Positions 42,689-50,756 of a DNA stretch of 64,000 nucleotides are shown piece after piece (position 1 is the first letter of the stretch; each line of letters begins with the position of its first letter). The position numbers and the translations under genes were made by a program. The notes beneath the pieces were generated by a model that worked only from the letters and a program-made list of their open reading frames with translations, was not told where the DNA came from and did not search any database. This DNA is from JBBRYB01 sp038238115 (GTDB lineage: Bacteria; Actinomycetota; Actinomycetes; Propionibacteriales; Nocardioidaceae). The DNA is taken from assembly GCA_038238115.1 (NCBI GenBank), contig JBBRYB010000005.1:1-64000 (forward strand). Direction: 5' to 3'.

Positions 42689-43621
42689 GTGACTCCCGAA
42701 GCTGTACCCGCGTCGCCCGCCACCTCCGAAAGCGCCACCCGCGAGACCGGTACCGGCAGGGTCAAGCGCGGCATGGCGGAGATGCTCAAGGGCGGCGTCA
42801 TCATGGACGTCGTCACGCCTGAGCAGGCCAAGATTGCCGAGGACGCCGGCGCCGTCGCCGTGATGGCGCTGGAGCGGGTCCCGGCCGACATCCGTGCGCA
42901 GGGCGGCGTCTCGCGGATGAGCGACCCTGACATGGTCGACGGCATCATCGCGGCGGTGTCGATCCCGGTCATGGCGAAGGCCCGGATCGGGCACTTCGTC
43001 GAGGCGCAGGTGCTCCAGAGCCTGGGCGTCGACTACGTCGACGAGTCCGAGGTGCTTACCCCCGCCGACTACTCGAACCACATCAACAAGTGGCCGTTCA
43101 CGGTCCCCTTCGTGTGCGGTGCGACAAACCTGGGAGAGGCGCTGCGCCGGATCACTGAGGGGGCGGCCATGATCCGCTCGAAGGGTGAGGCCGGCACCGG
43201 CGACGTGTCCAACGCCACGACGCACATGCGGAGCATCCGCGGCGACCTGCGCCGGCTCCACTCGATGAGTGAGGACGAGCTCTACGTGGCAGCGAAGGAG
43301 CTCCAGGCTCCGTACGAGCTCGTGCGTGAGGTGGCCGAGGCCGGCAAGCTGCCGGTCGTGCTCTTCACCGCCGGCGGCATCGCCACCCCCGCCGACGCCG
43401 CCATGATGATGCAGCTCGGAGCCGAGGGCGTCTTCGTCGGCTCGGGCATCTTCAAGGCCGGCAACCCCGCTCAGCGGGCGGCCGCGATCGTCAAGGCGAC
43501 AACGTTCTTCGACGACCCCGATGTGATCGCCAAAGTGTCGCGCGGACTCGGCGAGGCCATGGTCGGCATCAACGTCGACGAGATTCCGGAGCCGCACCGG
43601 CTCGCCGAGCGCGGTTGGTGA
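42689..43621 (+). CDS. pdxS: Pyridoxal 5'-phosphate synthase lyase subunit PdxS
   Basis: Builds PLP from ribose 5-phosphate, glyceraldehyde 3-phosphate and the ammonia delivered by PdxT. The 310-residue (beta/alpha)8 protein is near identical to family consensus: KRGMAEMLKGGVIMDVV, MAKARIGHFVEAQ with the first active Lys, RSKGEAGTGDVSNATTHMR, and FTAGGIATPADAAMMMQLGA. A 25-residue Ala/Thr-rich N-terminal tail precedes it. GTG start. The DUF6891 gene overlaps its stop and pdxT follows. Confidence 0.96.
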   Translation: MTPEAVPASPATSESATRETGTGRVKRGMAEMLKGGVIMDVVTPEQAKIAEDAGAVAVMALERVPADIRAQGGVSRMSDPDMVDGIIAAVSIPVMAKARIGHFVEAQVLQSLGVDYVDESEVLTPADYSNHINKWPFTVPFVCGATNLGEALRRITEGAAMIRSKGEAGTGDVSNATTHMRSIRGDLRRLHSMSEDELYVAAKELQAPYELVREVAEAGKLPVVLFTAGGIATPADAAMMMQLGAEGVFVGSGIFKAGNPAQRAAAIVKATTFFDDPDVIAKVSRGLGEAMVGINVDEIPEPHRLAERGW

Positions 43622-44196
43622 GGGTGGCGCTCGGCAGCCTCGACCGAGCCGGCCGCCTGGCGCAGGTCCGCTCGCTCGCAAGGGTGCAGGTTCGTTCGGG
43701 CTTCGGCACGGCGGCCGAGGTCCGGGCCGACATCTATGACGCTCTCGTCGACGAGTTGAAGGATCCCGCTGAGGCAGGGCGCCGGGCCGACGAGCTCATC
43801 GCCGAAACGCACAGCTCCCTCGTCGCCGACGCGGCGACCTGGCGAGGGGAGACCGAATTCGACCGGCTGGAGGCGGCGCTGCGTGACCTCGAGGCCGCCG
43901 ACATCGTCGTACTCCGGGCGTGCGAGGACCACTGGGCGGCCAATGAGGTGCTCGAGCAGAGGGCAGCCGAGCAGCAGCCGCCGCGGGGCATCGCCTACTT
44001 CACCCGCACCGATGCCTGGCACGCCGTCGAGCACCACATGCTGGAGCTGAACGTGTGGCACGCCGACCACGCCAACGTGGCCCCCGGCGACGAGCTGCTT
44101 GCCGAGGTGCTGGAGCTCCTGGCGACGCACCGGCTCCCGGCGGTCTTCGACGAGGGCCGCATCGAAGTCTCCGTCCGATGGGATCGTCGCCCGTAG
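43618..44196 (+). CDS. DUF6891-like protein between pdxS and pdxT
   Basis: A 192-residue soluble protein of unknown function. It is mainly helical in the first half (YDALVDELKDPAEAGRRADE) and continues with RACEDHWAANEVLEQRAAEQ and PRGIAYFTRTDAWHAVEHHM, then LNVWHADHANVAPGDELLAE. Similar domains are present in actinobacterial uncharacterised proteins. GTG 43618 overlaps the pdxS stop as GTGA, so it is part of the PLP transcript; a link with vitamin B6 metabolism is only positional. Confidence 0.75.
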   Translation: MRVALGSLDRAGRLAQVRSLARVQVRSGFGTAAEVRADIYDALVDELKDPAEAGRRADELIAETHSSLVADAATWRGETEFDRLEAALRDLEAADIVVLRACEDHWAANEVLEQRAAEQQPPRGIAYFTRTDAWHAVEHHMLELNVWHADHANVAPGDELLAEVLELLATHRLPAVFDEGRIEVSVRWDRRP

Positions 44197-44214
44197 GGGT
44201 TGGTTGCCCGCTCC

Positions 44215-44220
44215 TAGACT
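44215..44220 (+). promoter_or_regulatory. -10 box of pdxT (leaderless)
   Basis: TAGACT, 6 bases before GTG 44227. pdxT therefore probably has its own promoter in addition to read-through from pdxS. Confidence 0.55.
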
Positions 44221-44226
44221 TGGCTC

Positions 44227-44829
44227 GTGACCGCGAACCCCACGATCGGTGTGCTGGCGCTACAGGGCGACGTCCGTGAGCATCTGCGGATGTTCGCGGA
44301 CGTCGGCGCGACCGCCCGGCCGGTACGGCGTCCGAGCGAGCTGGAGCATGTCGACGCCATCGTGATCCCCGGCGGCGAGTCCACGACGATGTACAAGCTG
44401 GCCAACGTCTTCGAGCTGTTCGCGCCCCTGCAGGAGCGGCTGAGATCGGGCCTACCCGCGCTGGGCACCTGCGCGGGCATGATCATGCTCGCCGAGACGA
44501 TCGAGGGGGGCATCCAAAACCAGGAGACGCTCGGTGGTCTGGATGTCGTCGTACGACGCAATGCCTTCGGCCGTCAGGTGGACTCGTTCGAGAGCGACGT
44601 GGACTTCGCGCCGTTCGACCGGCCCTTCCACGCCCTCTTCATCCGGGCTCCCTGGGTCGAGAAGGTGTCGACCGGTGTGGACGTGCTCGCAACAGTCGCC
44701 AGCGGGCCGGCCGTGGGTAGGATCGTCGCCGTCCGCCAGGGCAGCGTGATGGCCACATCGTTTCATCCAGAGATCACCCACGACGACCGGGTGCATCGCT
44801 ACTTCGTCGATCTCGTCCTCAGCAGCTAA
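44227..44829 (+). CDS. pdxT: Pyridoxal 5'-phosphate synthase glutaminase subunit PdxT
   Basis: Class I glutaminase that supplies ammonia to PdxS. The 200-residue protein has the catalytic triad context: GGESTTMYK oxyanion segment, nucleophile Cys in LGTCAGMIMLAE and His-Glu in TSFHPEITHD. It also has LALQGDVREHL at the start. GTG 44227 follows a -10 box by 6 bases, so its mRNA may be leaderless. Works as a complex with PdxS. Confidence 0.95.
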   Translation: MTANPTIGVLALQGDVREHLRMFADVGATARPVRRPSELEHVDAIVIPGGESTTMYKLANVFELFAPLQERLRSGLPALGTCAGMIMLAETIEGGIQNQETLGGLDVVVRRNAFGRQVDSFESDVDFAPFDRPFHALFIRAPWVEKVSTGVDVLATVASGPAVGRIVAVRQGSVMATSFHPEITHDDRVHRYFVDLVLSS

Positions 44830-44841
44830 GGAGCTTCCAGC

Positions 44842-45603
44842 ATGTCCGGCCACTCCAAATGGGCGACCACGAAGCACAAGAAGGCGGTCGTCGACGCCCG
44901 GCGAGGCAAGCTCTTCGCCAAGCTGATCAAGAACATCGAGGTCGCGGCCCGCACAGGTGGCGGCGACCCGGCCGGCAACCCGACTCTGTATGACGCGATC
45001 CAGAAGGCGAAGCGCACGTCGGTGCCCAACGACAACATCGACCGCGCCGTCAAGCGAGGGTCGGGACTCGAGGCCGGGGGGGCCGACTGGCAGACGATCA
45101 TGTACGAGGGCTATGCGCCCGGGGGAGTGGCGCTGCTGATCGAGTGCCTGACGGACAACCGCAACCGGGCGGCCGGTGAGGTGCGCACCGCGATGTCGCG
45201 AGCCGGTGGCTCGATGGCCGATGCGGGCTCGGTGTCCTACATGTTCACCCGCAAGGGTGTCGTGATCGTGCCCAAGGCCCAAGCCGCCACCGAGGTTGCC
45301 GAGGACGAGGTGCTCGGCGCCGTCCTCGACGCCGGGGTGGAGGAGGTCAACGACCTCGGGGAGGCGTTTGAGGTGATCTCCGAGCCGACGGACCTCGTCG
45401 CCGTACGCACGGCCTTGCAGGACGGCGGCTTCGACTACGAGTCCGCCGAGGCGTCCTTCATGCCGAGCGTGACCGTGGGCGTCGACCGCTCGGGCGCGCA
45501 ACAGGTCTTCCGCCTCATCGAGGCGCTGGAGGACTCCGACGACGTCCAGAACGTGTTCAGCAACGCCGACATCCCCGACGACGTCCTCGCCACTCTCGAC
45601 TGA
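44842..45603 (+). CDS. YebC/PmpR family protein
   Basis: A 253-residue member of the YebC family, known variously as transcription regulator and as a ribosome-associated factor that relieves stalling at proline runs. MSGHSKWATTKHKKAVVDAR is the family N-terminus; KRTSVPNDNIDRAVKRGSG, YEGYAPGGVALLIECLTDNR and the acidic C-terminus follow. The gene precedes ruvCAB in most actinobacteria. AAGGAGCTTCC precedes the ATG. Downstream of it lies the triple palindromic repeat. Confidence 0.95.
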   Translation: MSGHSKWATTKHKKAVVDARRGKLFAKLIKNIEVAARTGGGDPAGNPTLYDAIQKAKRTSVPNDNIDRAVKRGSGLEAGGADWQTIMYEGYAPGGVALLIECLTDNRNRAAGEVRTAMSRAGGSMADAGSVSYMFTRKGVVIVPKAQAATEVAEDEVLGAVLDAGVEEVNDLGEAFEVISEPTDLVAVRTALQDGGFDYESAEASFMPSVTVGVDRSGAQQVFRLIEALEDSDDVQNVFSNADIPDDVLATLD

Positions 45604-45617
45604 CCCCCCTCCCAGCG

Positions 45618-45835
45618 ATTCGTCCTGCTGTGGTCGGGGACGTGCCGCCGGGCGTGGCAGGACGAATCGCTCGCTCGGCGGGTCCCGGTGATTCGTCCTG
45701 CTGTGGTCGGGGTGGCGAGGCGGGCGTGGCAGGACGAATAACTCGCTCGGCGGGTCCCGGTGATTCGTCCTGCTGTGGTCGGGGATGGCGAGCCGGGGGT
45801 GGCAGGACGAATCCCTCGCTCGGCCCGTCCCAGCG
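45618..45835. repeat. Three tandem palindromic repeat units (about 73 bases each)
   Basis: Units start at 45618, 45691 and 45763. Each has ATTCGTCCTGC, a 28-30-base GC-rich centre (GTGGTCGGGG...), the inverse GGCAGGACGAAT, then a 20-base tail CTCGCTCGGCGGGTCCC (CCCGTCCC in unit 3). Only the centres differ. A fourth, inverted copy is at 11873-11922. Position 14 bases after a stop codon in both places is like bacterial REP elements. Confidence 0.85.
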
Positions 45836-45892
45836 ACGAATGCGAGGGAGGTGGGCGGCGCGTCGCTGCCGGGCGTTGTCGCCATCGCGGAC

Positions 45893-45922
45893 TAGGTTGA
45901 GGGGCAGTCGAACACTTGTTCG
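45893..45922 (+). promoter_or_regulatory. ruvCAB promoter with LexA (SOS) box
   Basis: TAGGTT (45893-45898) is a -10 box. TCGAACACTTGTTCG (45908-45922) contains the core GAAC-ACTT-GTTC and covers the expected transcript start. LexA bound here would repress ruvCAB until DNA damage. Confidence 0.75.
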
Positions 45923-45966
45923 CCCGCCGGTGGGTGCAGTGGCGGGCCTGACGCGGAGGAGATCGC

Positions 45967-46494
45967 GTGCGCGTGCTCGGTGTCGACCCCGGCCTCACGT
46001 GTTGCGGTCTCGGGTTGGTGGAGGGTTCGCTCGGCGGGCCGCTGACAGGGGTCGCCGTCGACGTCGTACGCACCTCGTCGCAGCTGGACCTGGGCCCACG
46101 CCTGGTCGCGATCGAGCGTCGGCTCGAGGAGTGGATCGAGCACCACCAGCCCGACGCGGTCGCCGTCGAGCGGGTCTTCGCCCAGCACAACGTCCGCACC
46201 GTGATGGGCACCGCTCAGGTGTCCGGCATCACTATCGCCGCCGCCGCCCGACGCGGCATCCCGGTGGCGCTGCGTACCCCCAGCGAGGTCAAGGCCGCCG
46301 TCACCGGAAGCGGACGTGCCGACAAGTCGCAGGTCATCGCGATGGTCACCCGCATCCTGAGGCTGCCCGAGCCGCCGTCCCCAGACGCTGCCGACGCACT
46401 GGCGCTCGCGATGTGCCAGATCTGGCGAGGCTCGGCCACGGCCCGCCTCGACGTCGCACTCGCCCGGGCGCGGCAGGTGGGAGCGTCTCGATGA
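45967..46494 (+). CDS. ruvC: Holliday junction endonuclease RuvC
   Basis: Cuts Holliday junctions symmetrically after RuvAB branch migration. The 175-residue protein has the RNase-H-like catalytic acids: VLGVDPGLTCCG (Asp7), AVERVF (Glu near 69), and the C-terminal DAADALALAMC pair. GTG 45967 follows GGAGGAG. ruvA overlaps the stop by ATGA. First gene of an SOS-controlled operon. Confidence 0.95.
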   Translation: MRVLGVDPGLTCCGLGLVEGSLGGPLTGVAVDVVRTSSQLDLGPRLVAIERRLEEWIEHHQPDAVAVERVFAQHNVRTVMGTAQVSGITIAAAARRGIPVALRTPSEVKAAVTGSGRADKSQVIAMVTRILRLPEPPSPDAADALALAMCQIWRGSATARLDVALARARQVGASR

Positions 46495-47114
46495 TCGCTT
46501 TCGTGCGCGGCCCGGTCTCCGCCGTCTTCGTTGACTCGGCGGTCGTCGACGTCGGCGGGGTCGGCATCCTCGTGATGTGTACGCCGTCCGCTCTCGCCTC
46601 CCTGCGGCTCGGCGAGGAAGCCACCCTGGCCACGTCGATGGTCGTGCGGGAAGACTCGCTGACACTGTTCGGATTCGTCGACTACGACGAGCGCAGCGTC
46701 TTCGAACTGGTCCAGACCGCCAGCGGCGTGGGTCCGAAGCTTGCACAGGCGATGCTCGCGGTGCACGGACCCGACGAGCTTCGACGGGCAGTCACGGGCG
46801 AGGACCTCGCCTCGCTGTGCCGGGTGCCGGGAATCGGCCGCAAGGGCGCCCAGCGCATCGTGCTCGAGCTCAAGGACCGGATCGGAGCCGCGACCGGCAG
46901 CGACGCGGGGCCCGTCATGGTGACGTCGGCCTCCGACGGGGACTGGCGCGCCCAGGTACGCGCCGGACTGCTCGGGCTGGGCTGGTCCAGCCGCGAAGCC
47001 GAGGCGGCCGTCGACAGCGTCCGCCCGCTTGCCGCCGAGGCCAGCTCCGCCGGATCGCCCGTGTCGGTGGCCGACCTGCTGAGGGCCGCGCTCAGATCGC
47101 TGTCGAAGCCATGA
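46491..47114 (+). CDS. ruvA: Holliday junction branch-migration subunit RuvA
   Basis: Binds the four-way junction as a tetramer and loads RuvB. The 207-residue protein has the OB fold MIAFVRGPVSAVFVDSAVVD, the two helix-hairpin-helix motifs (TASGVGPKLAQAML and VPGIGRKGAQRIVLEL) and the C-terminal RuvB-contact domain LGLGWSSREAEAAVDSV. ATG overlaps the ruvC stop and its own stop overlaps ruvB, so the three are translated in step. Confidence 0.95.
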   Translation: MIAFVRGPVSAVFVDSAVVDVGGVGILVMCTPSALASLRLGEEATLATSMVVREDSLTLFGFVDYDERSVFELVQTASGVGPKLAQAMLAVHGPDELRRAVTGEDLASLCRVPGIGRKGAQRIVLELKDRIGAATGSDAGPVMVTSASDGDWRAQVRAGLLGLGWSSREAEAAVDSVRPLAAEASSAGSPVSVADLLRAALRSLSKP

Positions 47115-48178
47115 CGGCGAGGTCGGGCGACGACGGCGCGCACAGGTCCCTTGTGATGGCAGATGCCGACGCCGATGAGCGTGCGATCGAGACAGCGCTG
47201 CGTCCCAAGACGCTGGACGAGGTCATCGGCCAGGAGCGGGTGCGTGAACAGCTCGGCCTGGTGCTGGCCGCGGCCCGTGGTCGCGGGCGCACCCCTGATC
47301 ACGTGCTGCTGTCTGGTCCTCCTGGCTTGGGCAAGACCACGATGGCGATGATCATCGCTGCAGAGATGGGCACTCCGCTCCGCATCACGAGCGGCCCGGC
47401 GATCCAGCACGCGGGCGACCTCGCGGCGATCCTGTCAGGGCTCAACGAGGGTGACGTGCTCTTCCTCGACGAGATCCACCGGATGTCGCGACCGGCCGAG
47501 GAGATGCTCTACCTCGCGATGGAGGACTTCCGCGTCGACGTCGTGGTCGGGAAGGGACCAGGCGCGACCGCCATTCCGCTGAGCATTCCGGCGTTCACCC
47601 TGGTCGGCGCCACCACTCGCGCCGGTCTGCTCCCGGGTCCGCTGCGTGATCGGTTCGGCTTCACCGGACAGCTCGAGTTCTACGAGACAGCCGATCTCCA
47701 GCGCATCGTTACCCGGTCGGCCCTGCTGCTCGACGTGCAGGTCGACCTCGCGGGTGCCGCCGAGATCGCGTCTCGATCCCGCGGTACGCCGCGGGTCGCC
47801 AACCGGCTGCTGCGCCGCGTGCGTGACTTCGCCCAGGTGCGCGCCGACGGCGTGGTCACCGAGCCTCTCGCGCACGAGGCGCTGGCGCTGTTCGAGGTCG
47901 ACGAGTCCGGCCTCGACCGGCTCGACCGCGGGGTGCTCGACGCGTTGTGCCGCCGCTTCGGCGGCGGACCGGTCGGCCTGGGCACGCTCGCAGTCGCGGT
48001 CGGCGAGGAGCGCGAGACTGTCGAAGAGGTCGCGGAACCCTTCCTGGTCCGATCGGGTCTTCTGGCGCGTACGCCGCGGGGGCGGGTCGCCACCCCCGCC
48101 GCCTGGTTGCACCTGGGGCTGAGCGTGCCGCCCGGTGCCCCCTTCCTGGACCAGGCCGCCCTCTTCGACGACGAGTGA
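47111..48178 (+). CDS. ruvB: Holliday junction ATPase RuvB
   Basis: AAA+ motor of branch migration. The 355-residue protein starts with RPKTLDEVIGQERVREQL; Walker A GPPGLGKTTMA near 74, Walker B DEIHR near 120, sensor GATTRAG, the arginine segment RDRFGFTG, and the winged-helix C-terminus DRLDRGVLDALCRRFGGGPVG. ATG 47111 overlaps the ruvA stop. Confidence 0.96.
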   Translation: MTARSGDDGAHRSLVMADADADERAIETALRPKTLDEVIGQERVREQLGLVLAAARGRGRTPDHVLLSGPPGLGKTTMAMIIAAEMGTPLRITSGPAIQHAGDLAAILSGLNEGDVLFLDEIHRMSRPAEEMLYLAMEDFRVDVVVGKGPGATAIPLSIPAFTLVGATTRAGLLPGPLRDRFGFTGQLEFYETADLQRIVTRSALLLDVQVDLAGAAEIASRSRGTPRVANRLLRRVRDFAQVRADGVVTEPLAHEALALFEVDESGLDRLDRGVLDALCRRFGGGPVGLGTLAVAVGEERETVEEVAEPFLVRSGLLARTPRGRVATPAAWLHLGLSVPPGAPFLDQAALFDDE

Positions 48179-48385
48179 GTCCATGCAGTCCGTCGGTCTA
48201 CCGACGTCACAAAACAGGCACTCAAGGCTCGACAAGTTCGTGGTTCGGGGCAGGCGCCGGATAGACTCCGCTCTTGGCCGTCCGTCGACGAAGGTGATCT
48301 CGCCGGTGGACCGGGCTGATGTTGTGTCGTCGTGTCGATCCGTCGCCGGTGGGCGATAACGAGGTCGAATCAAGGAGTCGTCCCG

Positions 48386-48763
48386 GTGCCCCAGACTGTG
48401 GTGAACCTGCTGCCCATCGTGGTGCTGCTCGTCTTCGCCTACCTGCTGTTCATCCGCCCGGCACGCAGGCGGGCGCAGCAGGTCAACGAGCTCCAGGCGG
48501 CCCTGTCTCCCGGAGACGAGATCATGCTGACCAGCGGGATCTTCGGACGCGTCCAGGCCGTCGATGGAGAGAAGGTGCTGGTCGAGGTGGCGCCCGACGT
48601 GGTGGTGACCATCCACCGTGGCGCGGTCGGCAAGATCGTGCACGACGTACCCGCCGAGCCCGGTGGCTCCTCGCAGACCGACGAACCCGGCGAGTCCAGC
48701 GCAGCTGACGACAGCACCGACGACACCGACTGGCCCGACACAAGCAGTCGAGGAGCGGGCTGA
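48386..48763 (+). CDS. yajC: Preprotein translocase subunit YajC
   Basis: Small inner-membrane partner of the SecDF complex. The 125-residue protein has one membrane segment (LLPIVVLLVFAYLLFIRPAR), then the YajC core ALSPGDEIMLTSGIFGRVQA and VLVEVAPDVVVTIHRGAVGK, and an acidic tail rich in Ser, Asp and Thr. GTG 48386 follows AAGGAG at 9 bases. secD starts 2 bases after its stop. Confidence 0.9.
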   Translation: MPQTVVNLLPIVVLLVFAYLLFIRPARRRAQQVNELQAALSPGDEIMLTSGIFGRVQAVDGEKVLVEVAPDVVVTIHRGAVGKIVHDVPAEPGGSSQTDEPGESSAADDSTDDTDWPDTSSRGAG

Positions 48764-48764
48764 C

Positions 48765-50756
48765 GTGGCGACCAAGACGTCGCGGCCCGGCCGCACGTTG
48801 TTGATCTTCGTGCTCGCCATCATCGCGATGTATGCCGGCGTGGCGGCGATCGGCACTTGGAAGCCGAAGCTGGGCCTAGACCTGCAGGGCGGGCAACGGA
48901 TCACGTTGCAGGCCAAGTCGGTCGGCGGTGGGGGGATTACCAAGGACAAGCTCAACGAGGCCGTCGGCATCATCAACTCACGGGTCAACGGCGCCGGGGT
49001 CTCTGAGGCCCAGGTGAGCACTCAAGGCCAAGACATCATCATCGTCGAGATCCCGGGCAAGTCCGACGACAACCTCGCCCGGTCTATCGGCGACACCGCC
49101 CAGTTGCGGTTCCGCCTGGTCGCCGGACAGCCGCTGCCGCCTCAAGGCACACCCGTGCCGACAGCGCCGACCGCCCCCACCGGAACGGTGCCCACACAGG
49201 GTGGCCCATCCTCGGGTGGCCCATCCTCGGGTGGCCCGTCCTCGGGCGGCGCGTCAGGTGCGACGCAGGGCGCTCCGTCGAGCGGTGCCACGCAGGGCAG
49301 CGCCACGCAGGGCAGCGCCACGCAGGGCAGCCCGACCCAGGGCAGTGCCACCCAGGGCAGCCCGACCTCGACGGGGAAGAACCGCCCGGCTCCCGCTTGG
49401 ATCGGCGCGATATCGAAGCCTGCCGCCGCACCGACCAGCCTCGCACCCACGGGTCCCGCCGCCACGACACAGCAGTCCTCCCCGAGCACGACCGGGCCTG
49501 ACCCCACGAGCCCCAGCAACACGGGGCCGACCGACTCGGCCGGGACGCAGGCGACAGGCGCGGCCGTGACCCCGACCGAGCCAGCGCCGACGGGCGCGAC
49601 ATCCGGCGGCCCGCCCCCGGCCCTCGTCCCGCCACAGCTCGAGACGATCCAGGACCCCTACGCCTGGACGCAGAGCCCACCACAGTCCTGGCAAGCCCGC
49701 CTGGCGGCGTACGACTGCACCCGTGATCCGAGTCAGCCCGGGCAGGCCGACATCCCCAACCAGCCGCTGCTGGCGTGCGACCAGCAAGGCAACCGCTTCC
49801 TGCTCGGCCCCTCGATGGTGGACGGCACAGACGTCACCAACGCGAGCGCCGGTATCCCGCAGGGTGGCATCGAGTACGTCGTCGACCTGCAGTTCAACGG
49901 CGACGGCGCCAAGAAGTTCGGCGCGGTCACCACGCGGATCGCCGGCACGGGCCAGCAGTTCGCCATCGTGCTCGACGGACAGGTCGAGTCCGCGCCCACC
50001 AACGACCAGCCCATCACCGGCGGCCAGGCGCAGATCTCCGGAAGCTCCACCAACCCGTTCACCCAGGCGGAGGCCGACTCGCTTGCGAACTCGCTGAAGT
50101 ACGGCGCCCTGCCCCTCAGCTTCGAGACCGTCAACTCCTCGCAAGAAGGTCCCGAGCTCGCCGCCAACCAGCTGTCCGCGGGTATCCTCGCCGGCATTAT
50201 CGGGCTGATCCTCGTGGTGATCTACTGCGTGCTCTACTACCGGGCTCTCAGTGTCGTCATCGTGACGTCACTGCTCATCGCCGGCGTCATCACCTACGCC
50301 ATGGTGTTGCTCCTGGGCCACGCCTACGGCTTCACGCTGACGCTGCCGGGTATCGCCGGGCTGATCGTGGCCGTCGGCATCACCGCCGACTCGTTCATCG
50401 TCTACTTCGAGCGGCTGCGTGACGAGGTCCGCGACGGGCGTACATTGCGCACCTCGGTGGAAACCGGATGGTCGCGCGCCCGCACGACCATCCTGGCCGC
50501 CGATGCCGTGTCGCTACTGGCTGCCGTGGTGCTGTTCATCTTCGCGATCGGCGTGGTCAAAGGCTTCGCGTTCGCGCTCGGCCTGAGCACGCTCATCGAC
50601 GTCTTCGTGGTGTTCTTCTTCACCAAGCCGATGGTGACGTACCTGTCTCGCACGAGGTTCTTCGGCCAGGGGCACAAGTGGTCGGGACTGGACCGCCAGC
50701 ACCTCGGCATGCCGCCGCTGAAACGCATACCGCGCACCGTTGGAGGGCAGGCCTGA
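48765..50756 (+). CDS. secD: Protein translocase subunit SecD with a long low-complexity insert
   Basis: Part of the proton-driven SecDF motor that pulls secreted proteins out of the Sec channel. The 663-residue protein has TM1 (LLIFVLAIIAMYAGVAAI), LGLDLQGGQRITLQ, the P1 periplasmic domain, then TM2-TM6 with ITADSFIVYFERLRDE. Between residues about 128 and 300 there is a Pro/Ser/Gly/Thr-rich insert, including GGPSSGGPSSGGPSSGG and repeated ATQGS units, which splits the two halves of P1. Usual SecD lacks this. GTG 48765 follows AGGAG. secF overlaps by one base. Confidence 0.93.
   Translation: MATKTSRPGRTLLIFVLAIIAMYAGVAAIGTWKPKLGLDLQGGQRITLQAKSVGGGGITKDKLNEAVGIINSRVNGAGVSEAQVSTQGQDIIIVEIPGKSDDNLARSIGDTAQLRFRLVAGQPLPPQGTPVPTAPTAPTGTVPTQGGPSSGGPSSGGPSSGGASGATQGAPSSGATQGSATQGSATQGSPTQGSATQGSPTSTGKNRPAPAWIGAISKPAAAPTSLAPTGPAATTQQSSPSTTGPDPTSPSNTGPTDSAGTQATGAAVTPTEPAPTGATSGGPPPALVPPQLETIQDPYAWTQSPPQSWQARLAAYDCTRDPSQPGQADIPNQPLLACDQQGNRFLLGPSMVDGTDVTNASAGIPQGGIEYVVDLQFNGDGAKKFGAVTTRIAGTGQQFAIVLDGQVESAPTNDQPITGGQAQISGSSTNPFTQAEADSLANSLKYGALPLSFETVNSSQEGPELAANQLSAGILAGIIGLILVVIYCVLYYRALSVVIVTSLLIAGVITYAMVLLLGHAYGFTLTLPGIAGLIVAVGITADSFIVYFERLRDEVRDGRTLRTSVETGWSRARTTILAADAVSLLAAVVLFIFAIGVVKGFAFALGLSTLIDVFVVFFFTKPMVTYLSRTRFFGQGHKWSGLDRQHLGMPPLKRIPRTVGGQA

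Noticed and set aside
45618..45835. CRISPR array
   Set aside because: The units are palindromes with short variable centres and a conserved tail, only three copies, and no cas genes; they are not CRISPR repeats.
44452..45885. 477-codon minus-strand frame with repeated SRTNHRDPPSE peptides
   Set aside because: It runs antisense through pdxT, yebC and the palindromic repeats; the repeated peptide is just the translation of the repeat units.
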